From positions 20,545,258 to 20,609,257 of the forward strand of contig CM052354.1 in assembly GCA_028551475.1 (NCBI GenBank): a stretch of 64,000 nucleotides of DNA. The letters run 5' to 3'. The notes below the pieces were generated by a model. It was not told the origin of the DNA, ran no database searches, and saw only the letters and a program-made list of their open reading frames with translations. This DNA comes from Casuarina equisetifolia (taxonomy: Eukaryota > Streptophyta > Magnoliopsida > Fagales > Casuarinaceae). Of the stretch, positions 1 through 11,442 are shown one piece after another. How positions within the stretch are numbered: the stretch's first letter is position 1; each line of letters starts with the position of its first letter. Both the position numbers and the translations under genes were made by a program.

Positions 1-113
1 GTGGCAAGCGTTCTTACCAAGTAATGTCTTTCTCCATATTCACAACTCTCATTCTTTCTCTTATATCAGCAATAGTGATACAACTTTCTAGAACCCCGTG
101 TAGGAGTTTATAG

Positions 114-1180
114 GGTTGTCATTGATGCTTAGCGACAGTGTCTACAACATCTTGAAACTTGTTGTCGTCTCATTGTTCCACAAACTCCGGAACAACGACG
201 CCGGCGGTACTTCTGTTCATGCCGGTGATCCTCAGGCACCTCCTCAGGGCTTAACTTTCGGTGACGATGAGGAGATCAGGACCCAAAACTTCGTCGACGA
301 TGGGATTCCAACGGGGCTAGCAATGGCGGGTTTCGCGGCACTTGTGGCCGTTTCCACGGTCGTACTTCCTCTGATCTTTCGTCCTCTCAAATGGTACCAC
401 GTCGTGGCCATGTACGTGATCTGTCCTCTTTTAGCTTTCTGCCAAGTACGAGTACGCGGGCTCTGTGACGTTTCGTTACCTTCAACCTTCGGGAAGGCAT
501 CCATGTTCATATTTGGAGCATGGGCTGGAAAGGATGGCGGAATTATGGTTGCCTTAATTGGTTGTGGGGTCGTAACGAACTTCGTCACCTCGGCTTCTGA
601 CCTCATGACGGACCTCAAAACCAGTTACTTAACCATGGCTTCCGCCAAGTCTGTGGTCATCTTCAAGCTCATCGGGACTGCGTGGGGTTGCTTTATCTCG
701 TCTGTAATCTATCTTTACTATGTGACGCGTTATGGTAATGACGGGAACCCTTCATCTACGTACGGGCTTTGGTTTGCTCCCTTTTTTCGACAGACAGCCA
801 TCGATACTCTTCAAGGATTTTCAGCCTTGCCCAAGTACTGCCTTCAGTTTGCTTACGCCTTCTTCACCTTCGGCGTCGTCATGAACGTGATCAGAGAGGT
901 TTCGCCGAAGAAGGTGTCGAGATTCATCCCTCTTCCGGTGGCAATGGCTATACCAATCTATGCAGGAGGTAAACTTGGAATTAGTCTCTGTATTGGGAAC
1001 TTTACAGCTTCGCTGTATAGGTGGAGGAAGAAGGATAAGGCGGATGCAGTGCTACCCGTTGTTGGTGCTGCTTTGATCTGCGGAGACGGGCTGTGGACTT
1101 TGCTGAATTCCGTAATGGATTTCATCGGCTGGAGGCCGCCGCTGTGCATGAGGTTTTTTGCAAGCGATGATGCGGTGTAG
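114..1180 (+). CDS. YSL-type oligopeptide/metal-nicotianamine transporter, last exon only
   Basis: This is the C-terminal ~355 residues of a Yellow Stripe-Like transporter (OPT superfamily), which moves metal-nicotianamine complexes across membranes by proton symport. I place the exon start at 114, after the acceptor tttatag, because the frame is open from there; the upstream part of the gene is outside the window. Visible family marks are the segment GLCDVSLPSTFGKASMFIFG, the stretch DLMTDLKTSYLTMASAKS, SALPKYCLQFAYAFF, the run RFIPLPVAMAIPIYAGG, and the ending GDGLWTLLNSVMDFIGWRPP. Several hydrophobic spans alternate with short loops, as expected for a polytopic carrier. The pattern resembles the YSL5/7/8 group most, judged from memory. 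The stop is TAG at 1178-1180. Bases 1-113 read as intron. The substrate cannot be told from this fragment. Confidence 0.88.
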
Positions 1181-2520
1181 AGTGTCTTCCGCTCATGAGA
1201 TCCACTGACACTGTCTTCTTCCTTTCGTCTTCTCACCGGAGTTTGTTTACAGAACATCGAGTAACGTGATCGTTAATTCTTTTGGCTTTCTGTAACATAA
1301 TCTAAACGCAAAAGACTTTTGTACCGTTTCAGTCATGAACAAGACAATGGGCGTTCATGGCCGGGCGTTTGAAGCAGAGGATTATACAATTCTCCAAAAT
1401 TTCTCTTCCAAAACCGATCATCAGGTCTTAGTGATAATTAGCTGTTAAACTTCTAACAATATCTTTTGTAGTTTGGATTTATTGTATGAACTGCATATTA
1501 CAAAAATGCTTTCAAAATAAAATAATTGACATTTTAATTTTTTTTAACGAAAGAAAAAAAATTATATGAATGAAGATTTCTTAGTTTAAAAATATAAAAT
1601 ACTTTTAAAAAGTTATTGTTTTAAGTAAAATTTGAAAGCTTTTAATTTTTAATTTTTCATGACTATAACAATTTTTATAATATTAGAATATATGATAATT
1701 ACTTTGTATCCTAATTCTATTAATACAAGTATAACATTCCATTTTATAAAAAAAAAAGATATCAAGTTAAGAAATTAACAAGTTTAAAATAATTATTAAT
1801 AATTTGAGTTTTGATATGACATTAAAAAGAATAAAATTTTGTTAATTAAAATTGATTGTTAAAAGGATAGATATTTAAATACATTAAAAATTATCTCATA
1901 TCAAGATATATAATGTAGAAAAATTACTATTCAGCATTGGTTATAAAAAAAATACAATAATAATATAATAATATAAATTTTTAGCACTGAATTTTCACGT
2001 GGAGGAGAAGAGAGTTTACAAAGATAAATGACAACCTCGCTTGGCTTGCGTTTACACATTAACACGTTTATGTCAGTTTTCAAAAGCTTTTCCTAGACTT
2101 GTTTATCTTAAATGCTAAATTTGAATGCTCTAATCCTTTGTCAAGTCCTAAAATCATTGAAAAGAGCTAGAAAAATACTCTTCGAAATAATTTTCATCTT
2201 CTTCAAGAAATGAATATTAAAACAAGTTTGTTTCCAGTAATTTTTTTAAGAGCTGATTTCTTATTGACAAAAGAAAAAGGAAATTCTCTTTAGATTTATG
2301 TTTAATATTTGAAGGTGTATAAAAGAAATCCTATGTAAGAAAATTCTACTCCCTGGAGCTCTGATGTCGACGTTTTGGGAGGATTTTTTCTCTCTAGGAT
2401 CTCGTGGAAGACAGAGAGCGAGAAAGACAGCAAGAGAGAGAGGGCAGACAGTGGATGACACGGGTACGCTGAACTAACCCAGAAACACAGCTGAGAAAGA
2501 AAGACTGAAGCCCACGGGAA
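1181..2520. other. Intergenic, AT-rich, with a G-box upstream of LCNP
   Basis: No gene is seen here. After the YSL 3' flank, 1480-1980 is strongly AT-rich with many A and T runs. A perfect G-box CACGTG lies at 1996-2001, about 520 bp before the LCNP start. The last 130 bases are GA-rich and are probably the LCNP 5' leader. Confidence 0.6.
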
Positions 2521-5500
2521 ATGGTACAGGTTCTTCTTCAAACATCACCGGTGCCCCTTCAATGCTGTTCCTCTTCTCCTCCCATCTCCAGGTTGATCTC
2601 TGTTTTTTGACATAAATTGTCACTTGGGTTCCAATTATTTCTGGCTGTTATTAACAAAAAATGATCCTTTGCTTAATGCTTCTCATTCTTCAGTGGCCCT
2701 TTGTAATGTTACTCTAATACTCCTTTGATTCTTGAGGAAACATTCAAAACGAATTGAAAACTTGGGTCGCATCGATTGTTGCAGTTTGAGCTTCGATTGC
2801 CTATTCATTTGGCACTCTAAAGTTGGAGATGTTGCAATATTCGACATGGGAAATTAAGGAATGGGAGAATTTATTTGAAAACATAAATAAAAGAGTTAAT
2901 GCAGAAACATGAAGTTTGATTTTGAAAATTCTACACTCTTATTGATTGGGGATGGTAATTTGTGCGATGGTAAGGAATGGGAGAATTGTTTTAAAACATA
3001 AGTGAAAGAGTTAATGCAGAAACATGAAGTCACTCTTATTGATTGAGGTTGGTAATTTGTGCGATGGGCAAACATCGCTCAGAGAAAATGTTCTATTTAG
3101 AAAACCTTTAATGGCGGTATTCATGTATACTGGTGCGCTTGGAATTTTGATTGAACAGATTTTGGATACCTGGTGCAGGACACTGTCAATGGTGAGTAAT
3201 GAGGCCTCATTAATCATCGAAGTGCGCCAATTGTGAGGCGCTTAAAGCAACACCTACTCCATTCTAATAATATGCACCACTTCCATGACTCTGAAGCATT
3301 CCAACCATTATGTTTTGCAATCATAGTGTAGTTCTAAGTGTGGAAGTGCATTTGTTATCTTTCCGCTTTTGTAATTGCCAGTAATTTGTTGTTTTAGCGA
3401 GTTGGCTTTTCCTTCTGTCTATTCCAATAAACTTATGGAGTGAGAAGTTGTTTGCCGTAATACAGGGGAGGAAGATTGACGTTCAAGTGCTCTTCTGAGC
3501 GCTCCATATCAAGTAAGGTTGTCACCAAACATGTAATATCTGGAATTGCTGCTTCCATCATATTTCTTTCTCAGACAAACCAGGTTAGTATCCTTGCTAG
3601 TGCAGCTTCTAGCATCCTATAGTTTAATTACTAACCTAGAGGACTTAACTTTAAAAGAAACCTAAGATTTCTGTCACTATCCAGTATGTGGGGTATGTTG
3701 CATTATGCACAGAACAAGAAGCACATAAGTAAGAACAATCATTATAATGGACTCCTTAAAGCAGAATTACAGGCTAAGAGTCATGATAACATTATTTTAT
3801 GCTTTCCCATTCCAAATATTTAGAAGCTTGTTAGAAGATATACTCTGTTTTATGTTTAGTTTTAGATGTTGCTCAACAATAGGTTGATCTCATGGAGATA
3901 AGGAATCCTATCCTAAATTACATGAAGTCATTAGAGCCAGAGTATTCGAGATTGTTCAATAAATACTTGGCAATATCTCATGTAAGATAAACATAAGCAA
4001 TTTCTAAGCCAGCCTCTCATTTCTTGGGAAGGTTTTTGCAGCAAATTTATCCCATCAACAGAATATATGCCAGCTTGCTAGTGCCACAGATGGTTCAGTA
4101 ACTCTTCCACTTGCTGAGGACTCTGATGGGAGAAGTGGGAAGCTAATGATGATGAGAGGTATGACAGCCAAGAATTTTGACCCCATTAGATATTCTGGCA
4201 GATGGTTTGAAGTTGCTTCACTTAAAGGTGGATTTGCTGGACAAGGTCAAGAAGACTGTCACTGTACTCAGGTATGCTAATTGCAGGTGTAATTTTGACA
4301 TGCAATGAAAACAATATGGGAGTGTAGTTTCCTTAAATCTCCCCCACTTCATATTGTGTTTTACATTGGCCATCATATCGAAATTTACCATTATATAAAA
4401 GCCTAGAAGATTTGTGCAGCAATCCCAAGCTTCCTCATCATCATAAAAAGGTCTTGAGCTGCGGAGAGTTCATCTGACAACCTCTAGTTTGTGCTGTGCA
4501 ATCCAGCGATTATTTTCATGTCACATATTAGGGACAGTACCAAAACATGAGCTAAAAAAATATATAAGGTTTTGTCATCATCCTATGTACAAAATTATTG
4601 CTTTTTGTACTTCAGTCAGTACCTTATGCCCACAGATTTGTGTCTGCTAAACATTATTCTTTATTCAAATTTCAGGGTGTGTATACGTTTGATATGGAGA
4701 CACCCTCTATCCAGGTTGATACTTTTTGTGTTCATGGGGGCCCCGATGGCTATATCACTGGCATTAGGGGAAAGGTTCAATGCCTTTCAGAGGAAGATTT
4801 GGGGAAAAATGAGACACAGCTAGAAAGACAGGAGATGATAAAAGAGAAATGCTACCTTCGTTTTCCAACACTGCCATTTATCCCCAAGGAGCCTTATGAT
4901 GTGATTGCTACAGATTATGACAATTTTTCTCTTGTTTCGGGGGCAAAAGACACAAGTTTTATTCAGGTAATTATACAATGGGAGAAGACAACTTTGAAAA
5001 CTGATCGGGTATCTTACTTAGCCCTTTTCTCATACCCAGTAAAAGATTTCTTGCTAGTTATGGAGGTTTATAAACTTTTTCGGTATTCAATTTAAGTTGT
5101 GGAGGAAAGAATTCCGATAACAATTGTTTAGGTACTGCAACTTTTGCTGCTGCTACAAGTTCCTGTGATTAATTTAGAGTGCATTGATCAGCAAATATGT
5201 AAACTTGCTCATAATCCCAGATGTAGGCAGGTAAATAGATGCATGTTACTCAATATGCTATTAGAATTAGCCTTAGCTTTTTGCTGTTTACCCTTAAGTT
5301 ATTTGATGGATATGATATACCCATCTTTTCATTACCGTTCATAGGAATTTTTCTTTCTAGTTTTTGTCATCCAAATCTTGATAACTATACTCATTGACTA
5401 GGGAATGTGATTTTATAACTTGTTATGTCCGACCCGTGAATGACAATTGTTGGCATTAATTAAGACCTCTTGACTGAAGGTATGTTCTTTGGAATTGATA

Positions 5501-5787
5501 ATTTTCAGATCTACTCGAGGACACCCGATCCCGGACATGAGTTCATAGAGAAGTACAAAGCTTATCTGGCAAACTTTGGGTATGATCCAAGCAAAATCAA
5601 GGATACTCCACAAGACTGTGAAGTAATGTCAAATAGTCAGTTAGCTGCAATGATGTCCATGTCTGGAATGCAACAGGCTCTAACAAACCAATTTCCTGAT
5701 TTAGGATTGAAAGGTCCGATCGAATTTAATCCATTCACAAGTGTGTTTGACACTTTGAAGAAGCTCTTAGAGCTCTACTTTAAGTAA
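2521..5787 (+). CDS. LCNP: Chloroplastic lipocalin
   Basis: Five exons: 2521-2591, 3466-3583, 4032-4271, 4676-4966, 5509-5787; joined length 999 nt, 332 residues, close to the family length. LCNP is a thylakoid-lumen lipocalin that protects thylakoid lipids under stress and is needed for the sustained quenching called qH. The first ~60 residues look like a transit peptide (Ser/Arg-rich) followed by a hydrophobic segment (SGIAASIIFLSQ). The lipocalin signature follows: NFDPIRYSGRWFEVASLKGG, with the invariant G-x-W at residues 119-121, then the cysteines of EDCHCTQ at 138 and 140. Further family blocks are YDVIATDYDNFSLVSGAKD and KIKDTPQDCEV. The start is the first ATG after a GA-rich leader and gives a plausible transit peptide. 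Intron 1 carries a tandem duplication (2855-3066). The gene converges on LTD. Confidence 0.93.
2855..3066. repeat. Two-copy tandem duplication in LCNP intron 1
   Basis: Copy 1 (2855-2970) and copy 2 (2971-3066) share long identical blocks, including agttaatgcagaaacatgaa and ggtaatttgtgcgatgg. Copy 2 lacks about 20 bp found in the middle of copy 1. The duplication is intronic and changes no coding sequence. Confidence 0.85.
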
Positions 5788-6748
5788 TTTCTGTGTCCAA
5801 TAGATTTTGGTGTTATCTTGTAACAGAATGTGCCAAAGTATTTTGCGTACTAATGTTAATCCAATTGTTCATTGCATTATGCATACCTGATTGGCAAACA
5901 CATTATAGAGACATCGATATGTTGAAAGAATTGATTGGTGTAAATGTTATTGCCTTCTCCTCTGGAGGTCAACTCCAAGAAGATTAAGGTTCTATTAGAG
6001 CACAAATTCCTTGTACCAGGATAGTCCAACAAAACTTGCAGAAGAACTCCTCCTGAAACCTTAGAATTCCTCCTGAAGTTGTAGAAGTTATATGCCACGA
6101 ATATAAACCCAGATATAATTGACACAAACTTCCACATTGCTTTAAGGATCTAAGTTGTATTTAAAATTGATGTAATAGGGGGATGGAGACGAAGGGTACG
6201 GGCAAATTAACAAAGTAATATTTCTGATTAAAACGAGTTTTAAAGAATAAAATGGGATTTTTACTAGCTATTGATATAATCCTCACCAACCTTTAAACAC
6301 TGATACAGATAAAAATGGTCATTTTTTTTTTTTTGAAAAAGTAAACAAATATTCTGTTAATCAAGTATCTCAATCCATTGCTCCTAGCCTCAAGCAAACT
6401 AAACACATTTCTCAAATGTTTAGCCATAAGCAATGCGTAAATCAATCAGTGTAAGACCTACTAAGTATTTCAAAACATCAAATCAAATAGGAAAAACAAA
6501 ACTTATCCAAAGCAGTCAATATTCACTCTTTCATGTCACGTCTCTTTGGAAAAGATAAATCAAGTCCATGTTTCCTATGGTCTAAATCAACTATGCTATT
6601 AATGAAACGGTATTGTCTGAAATTTATACTTCAAGGCACAGCAACTTGAATGATCAAACTTGCTGCTATGAAAGGAAGCTTGCAAGATAATAGTGACATT
6701 CTAATAAAAAAATCATAGGAATGACAAAGCATAGATATTGTCTCTACT
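5788..6748. other. Convergent 3' flanks of LCNP and LTD
   Basis: No gene is seen. The stretch holds the 3' flanks of two convergent genes, with an AT-rich middle and a T12 run at about 6323. Small open frames here show no family similarity. Confidence 0.6.
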
Positions 6749-8500
6749 TCATGCCTTCTGAACTGAGAAATTAAGAATGAAATCCTTGATTTCATCACCA
6801 GCAGCCCTCTCAATGGCGGTCCGACCATCTGCATCCTTGACATCGTACCTAGCACCAGCTCTCAGCAACTCTTCAATTTTTGGCTTGTCCCCTTCTGAGG
6901 CAGCCATCATCAGTAAGATGTCCACAGGGTGGATGTTTTGGCTTAAGAGAGCATTCATTTTATCATATGAGCCCTCGACAGCAAGCATTCCCATGTAATT
7001 AAAATACTGTAGAGCAGAACAAAGTCAGCAATAAATTTCCCCATGTAGTTTTGTTGAGACAATTCTTGTTAGCTACAACAAAATTTCGGTCAATCAACAC
7101 AAAGATTACTTAACTATTTTACCAGTCTTTGTGGTATTAATGAAAGGAAAATATTACCAACAGCAATCAGAAAACGTTTATGAGTACAAATAGGGTCGTT
7201 GTTATATTTTGAAACTTTCATTAGAACATAAAGAAACTTTGAATCTCAGATTACCTAGCAACCCCAACCCAAAACAACTCTCAACAACAATGGCAAATCC
7301 TATCTCAATAACATCAACGTTTCTGAGATCCTTCAGCATTTGATAGTGGAAAATCAGAATTTACACCACTATTAAAAAAAAATGATTGTGTAAGTAAACT
7401 AGAACCGAGACAAACAAGCAACCACAGACACGATTCAATTATTTGAAACTTCCTTTTCAACTTTTAAGATATTAATTCAATTCAAACGTCAATATCTTAA
7501 CACATTCGTTGGCTTCTAATTTGTTGACTCAGCTCCATATTTAGGGAACATATTGCAAATGCTAGAACAATCCTTACAAGTGCTCATTCTCATTGCCAAA
7601 TCTACTTAGCTTTCATTCCAAGCTTTTCTAGTTTGTTGGGAACAGCGAATTGCTTGACAGATCAAGTTCTAACGCTTCCTAAATATTTCCATTTAATTTC
7701 TGAAATAACAGGCAGGTGACAGGGCACCACACAGAGGGTGCAACAACATATAGCACAACACAAGCAGAAACCAAAGCTTTAGCACTCTAATTAATGTGGT
7801 CACCTACTACATCCCAGCGACTTCAGACGTCTCTCCATCTATTATTGTGATGCTTTCTTTAAGAAATACAGTTAATCCGATCGGAATTAGTACTGGCAAT
7901 GCACTTCTTCTGTGTGAGTGCAAAGTTGATACAGAAACTCGCTAGCAAAAAATAGTAACCTTCCAATGCTACCAAGAACAAACATCTTTCTGATAACCTG
8001 TAGCTCCCTCACAAGTTCAATTCAGATCAACACTAAAATATCGTAGTAGCATGCTAGCACCAACTCATCCTTATTTTTCTGCTATCTAATTTCCACAAAT
8101 TTCATGCAGTTAACAATCGCATTTTTACAGAGTCCTACGAAAACAAAATTAGAAATCCCTGATAGCAAACACAGCCATAAATACCCAGACCTACAGAAGT
8201 ACACATGCAAACAGAGAAAGCTCAGAGAGAAAGAAGAACCTGTTCAACATCATCTCTATCGAAGTCGTCGCGGGATTGACTGCCATAAATGCCAGCACCT
8301 TCAGCATCAACACCATTTTTACCAAACTTGAACCAGCACTTGGTTCTGTAGCCATTGGAGGGCCCAAGTCTACAGGGTCTGAGCCACCCCAGCCTATTTC
8401 GGGTGCCCAGAAACAGGGTGTTGAATTTAGACAAAGAAGAAGGAGAAGTGGAGGGTTTGAAGGTAAAGGGTAAGTGGGTAGTACATGGTATTGAAGCCAT
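6749..8500 (-). CDS. LTD: LHCP translocation defect protein / GDC1 (ankyrin-repeat chloroplast protein)
   Basis: Two exons on the minus strand: 8240-8500 and 6749-7006, joined to 519 nt, 172 residues, the usual size. LTD (also GDC1) is a stromal factor that receives light-harvesting proteins from the import machinery and passes them to the cpSRP pathway for thylakoid insertion. Residues 1 to about 55 form a Ser/Thr/Arg-rich transit peptide. The mature part begins near CWFKFGKNGVDAEGAGIYG and runs through SQSRDDFDRDDVEQ, where the intron falls, then YFNYMGMLAVEGSYDK. An ankyrin-type C-terminus follows: HPVDILLMMAASEGDKPKIE, then LLRAGARYDVKDADGRTAIE and an ending DFILNFSVQKA. Everything needed for a working protein appears intact. 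From memory the Arabidopsis orthologue At1g50900 adjoins an SP2L gene, as here if the retrotransposon is removed. Confidence 0.94.
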
Positions 8501-10552
8501 AGCTGAGTTTCGAGGGAAGAAGAATTGAACTCGGACAATTCTGCTTTACCACACTCCCAGCTCTATCCACCGGTGGCTGGCGGAAGAAGAAATGTTACGG
8601 TGTGCTCAATTATTTTCAAGCTGTCATACATATGTGATCTTTGTCGTTGATTTTATCTTTTACACGAATCCGCGGTCAGAAGTTACGTTTCTAGAGATGT
8701 CAGTGAAAACGATTCCATTGTTTCCATTGCATATCTTTACTGCAATTTTCTATTTTCCTTTCGGAATAAAAGAATGTTGATGTTCTTGAGGCACCCAAGT
8801 GATGATCTTAGATTTTATTTTATGTGAATTTTTCAAAATTAAATGTATGTTTTGTTTTACAAGTTAATTTTAAGAAGAAAATAAAATTTTATGAAGTTTT
8901 GTAAAAATTAACTATTTACATAAACAAAATCTCATTATAACTCATGGTTTAGTTAAAAAAAAATCCTATAATTATGTTACTTCTAAAGCCCATAATTTTA
9001 TTTTGCTTTAATTTATGATTAGTGTGTTGAAATGTTTCATATTTTTTATAATATGTTGTAAAACTTCTTCAAAATAAAAGACATATTTCATTTGTTACTG
9101 GTTGATTTTAAAGAGAATAAAATTCTTAACTTACTCCAGAATTAAAGAAGTCCAACTACAATGTAATACAATATAATTCTAAACAAGCAGAATGATCAAG
9201 TAGTAGACCCCGGTTCATTCATTTTTCTGTCTTCTGGCTTAATGAGTCAATTGAATAAGGCAAAGCCCGTGCATAAAATACCACTTCTTACAAGTATCTT
9301 GACCACAAGCAAAGGAACAAAAGATAAAATTTAATTTCTAATAAACTCACTAGAAGTGTAAGAGAATAACTTTAATTATTTAACATACTCCTTATTAAGT
9401 AAGTTCTAGACTTGAACTTAAACATGTGTTGCTATATAAACATGGACTCTAAATTGGGAGACAATCTTTGAAGGTGCTAAAAAAGAACTTAATATCATGT
9501 TTAGAAGTTAAATACAAGGTTTTTTTTTATCTAATTAAAACTTTAAAATACTAAGTAAATATATTCATCTCTTAATAAAATTATTTTCCCAAGTTCTTAT
9601 ATTTCTTATGAGGTATGTATCACTTATAGACTGAATTATTGTAATTTTTTTATAATTGAGATGAAGAATGTATTAATAACAAAGATTGTCCTACATCATT
9701 GATACTTTGATATTTTAATATGATACATTTTTTTACATCTTTAAATATCATTTTTTAGTCAATTGACCATCATTGGACACGTGAGAAGTACGTGGTTTAC
9801 AAAGGTCTTCACTGTTCAACAGAACCGAAGGAATTAACTCCTTTGCTTGTGGCCTCACCTGATTCACCGGTTTCGCAATTATGAGATATGGACTTATCCA
9901 CGGGGCCACATTAAATAGTTTCGTGTTTCTCCATGTTCATTTCCCCTTCTTGCCAAGCAATCTAAAAGAGAAAACACCAAGGGAATGTTCCCCAAGAGAA
10001 AAGGAAGCTCCCATGAAACGTGGAATCAACTTCTTCCCCATCTTTTCTGTGATGATTCTGAAGCTGTAGTGCTTGAGACCCACACATGGTCTGATACAGT
10101 AAAGGAAATGGCTTCCCTCCACCTTTTTCTGCCAGGAAAGCACCCAGCTTAGCTCCTTTGTTACTGATTCTGTAGTGAAATGTTAATGGTTGAACTTAAA
10201 TTTTGTTATTGTTTGACAAAAAAGAAAGATTAGGTTGGTTATATCAAAATTAAATAAACTACTGTAGAATCCCTGTCAACTGCTGATCACATCCAAGTTA
10301 AAGACCAGAGTGTACTGTAAGCGTTGAATAAAGCCCAGAGAGTTAAGAAAAAGGTAAAGTTGTTGCAACATAAGTGCTTTAATTGCAAGCACATGAGAAA
10401 AATGAACCTTTGCCACCCAATCCACCTATCAGGGAGAATCTAAAGCTGTTTCACTTTAGATAAAGAACATGAGGTAAAGAGTTCCTGTGAAACAACAGGT
10501 ACATCGAAACCCAGATAACCCAAACTCAGAACAAATTTCCTACCTAGGCAAG
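8501..10552. other. Intergenic between LTD and the small convergent pair
   Basis: This is the shared upstream region of LTD (-) and the plus-strand gene at 10553. It is AT-rich from 8800 to 9760. Bases 9880-10500 are richer in GC and may hold promoter or 5' leader of the plus-strand gene. A splice-acceptor-like tacctag sits just before 10548, so a leader intron is possible. No supported coding gene is seen. Confidence 0.5.
9778..9794. promoter_or_regulatory. Paired ACGTG (G-box/ABRE-like) cores
   Basis: A perfect G-box CACGTG at 9778-9783 is followed by a second ACGTG core at 9790-9794 (tacgtgg). Closely spaced ACGTG cores are known binding sites for bZIP and bHLH factors, often in ABA or light control. 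They lie about 770 bp upstream of the gene at 10553. Function is inferred only. Confidence 0.35.
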
Positions 10553-10957
10553 ATGCAAATGCACTTCTCTTCGTCCACAAGCCTCCTTGACACTAGCCTA
10601 GCAAGCATCAACATTTCCAGCACCACAGCCACAGAAGCCCCTGAAGAGACAGCCGCAGGTACTCCTGTAGAAATAGGTACCAGAGGCACCATTGGATCCC
10701 TCATACTGAGAGAAATCGAGTACTTCAGTCAGCGTGAATTAAGCCGCCAAGGAAGCTCAAAGAAGCCTGAACTCCGTATCACAGACTTGGGTTCCTCCAG
10801 TGGTCATTCCAGACACCATTCTGGATCTGTAATGGCAAATCAGAAGAAGAAAAAGAAAGGCAGCTGGCTCCGACCAAGTGTGTGTTCTTTGGTGGAAGTC
10901 GCAGACAACAATCGGTACAGGAACCTGAAATCTGATCTCAAGAAGCAGCAAGCCTAA
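10553..10957 (+). CDS. Uncharacterised small plant protein with GTIGSLxxREIE motif
   Basis: An open frame of 134 residues starts at ATG 10553, with a second ATG at 10559 as an alternative; a splice-acceptor-like tacctag ends just upstream. I do not recognise a named function. The N-terminus is Ser/Thr-rich (MQMHFSSSTSLLDTS). The core is VEIGTRGTIGSLILREIEYF, followed by SQRELSRQGSSKKPELRI, a His/Ser patch, a Lys run QKKKKKGSW, and a C-terminal CSLVEVADNN. The protein on the opposite strand next door carries matching blocks (VGSTGTISSLMRRELE and SSIVEIVDIK), so the two are probably paralogues of one plant-specific family. There is no signal peptide and no membrane segment; the basic patch could favour the nucleus, but that is a guess. 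Its TAA (10955-10957) overlaps the neighbour's stop. Confidence 0.72.
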   Translation: MQMHFSSSTSLLDTSLASINISSTTATEAPEETAAGTPVEIGTRGTIGSLILREIEYFSQRELSRQGSSKKPELRITDLGSSSGHSRHHSGSVMANQKKKKKGSWLRPSVCSLVEVADNNRYRNLKSDLKKQQA

Positions 10958-11442
10958 ATGATGCTTTCTGATAGCTTCGAGAAACCCAGCTTCTTGAGAC
11001 GATTTGTTATAGGGCTAGCCCATGCTCTGTCCTGGTGCCCACACTTTATGTCCACAATTTCAACAATGCTAGATGATTTCTTCTCCGTTTTCTGTATATT
11101 AGGAGTAATATCCAGAGGAATCCCATTTGAGTTAAGCATTGGAATTCGATGGGTGTTTCTTGTATAGCTTTTCATTTTCCTGGAAACCTCAGGGCTTCCA
11201 TTAGCAACGCAGCTGCTGCTTGCCTCATCAGATGACTTTCTTGGTTGTATTTTCTTGGGAGCTGAAACACCAAAGGAATCTGAAACAGGTACTGCCCTGG
11301 TTTTACGCCTGGAAGATGCAGGCATCTGAGGAGTAGATTTACTGGATTCCAATTCTCTTCTCATCAGGGAACTTATTGTCCCTGTGGATCCTACCCTGAT
11401 GGATCCTCCCCCTACTTTGGTAGCTTCTAGTTTCTGAACCAT
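10954..11442 (-). CDS. Uncharacterised small plant protein with GTISSLMRRELE motif
   Basis: The frame encodes 162 residues from ATG 11442 (MVQKLEATKVGGGSIRVGS) to TAG 10954-10956. I chose this ATG over one 75 nt upstream because the upstream one spans a likely acceptor (cattgcag, exon start near 11502), which makes the earlier sequence intron. The core VGSTGTISSLMRRELESS is followed by a Ser/Lys/Arg-rich linker (SRRKTRAVPVSDSFG, KKIQPRKSSDEASSS), then HRIPMLNSNGIPLDITP and a C-terminal SSSIVEIVDIKCG. The tail LKKLGFSKLSESII is amphipathic. No enzymatic domain, signal peptide or membrane segment is seen. The two conserved blocks match those of the plus-strand neighbour. Function unknown. Confidence 0.78.
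   Translation of the reverse strand: MVQKLEATKVGGGSIRVGSTGTISSLMRRELESSKSTPQMPASSRRKTRAVPVSDSFGVSAPKKIQPRKSSDEASSSCVANGSPEVSRKMKSYTRNTHRIPMLNSNGIPLDITPNIQKTEKKSSSIVEIVDIKCGHQDRAWASPITNRLKKLGFSKLSESII

Noticed and set aside
5144..5344. Extra exon in LCNP between exons 4 and 5
   Set aside because: Direct joining of 4676-4966 to 5509-5787 keeps the frame and restores the conserved sequence SFIQIYSRTPDPG, so no extra exon is needed.
9881..10143. 62-68-residue frames on both strands
   Set aside because: Low complexity and no similarity; more likely promoter or leader of the gene at 10553.
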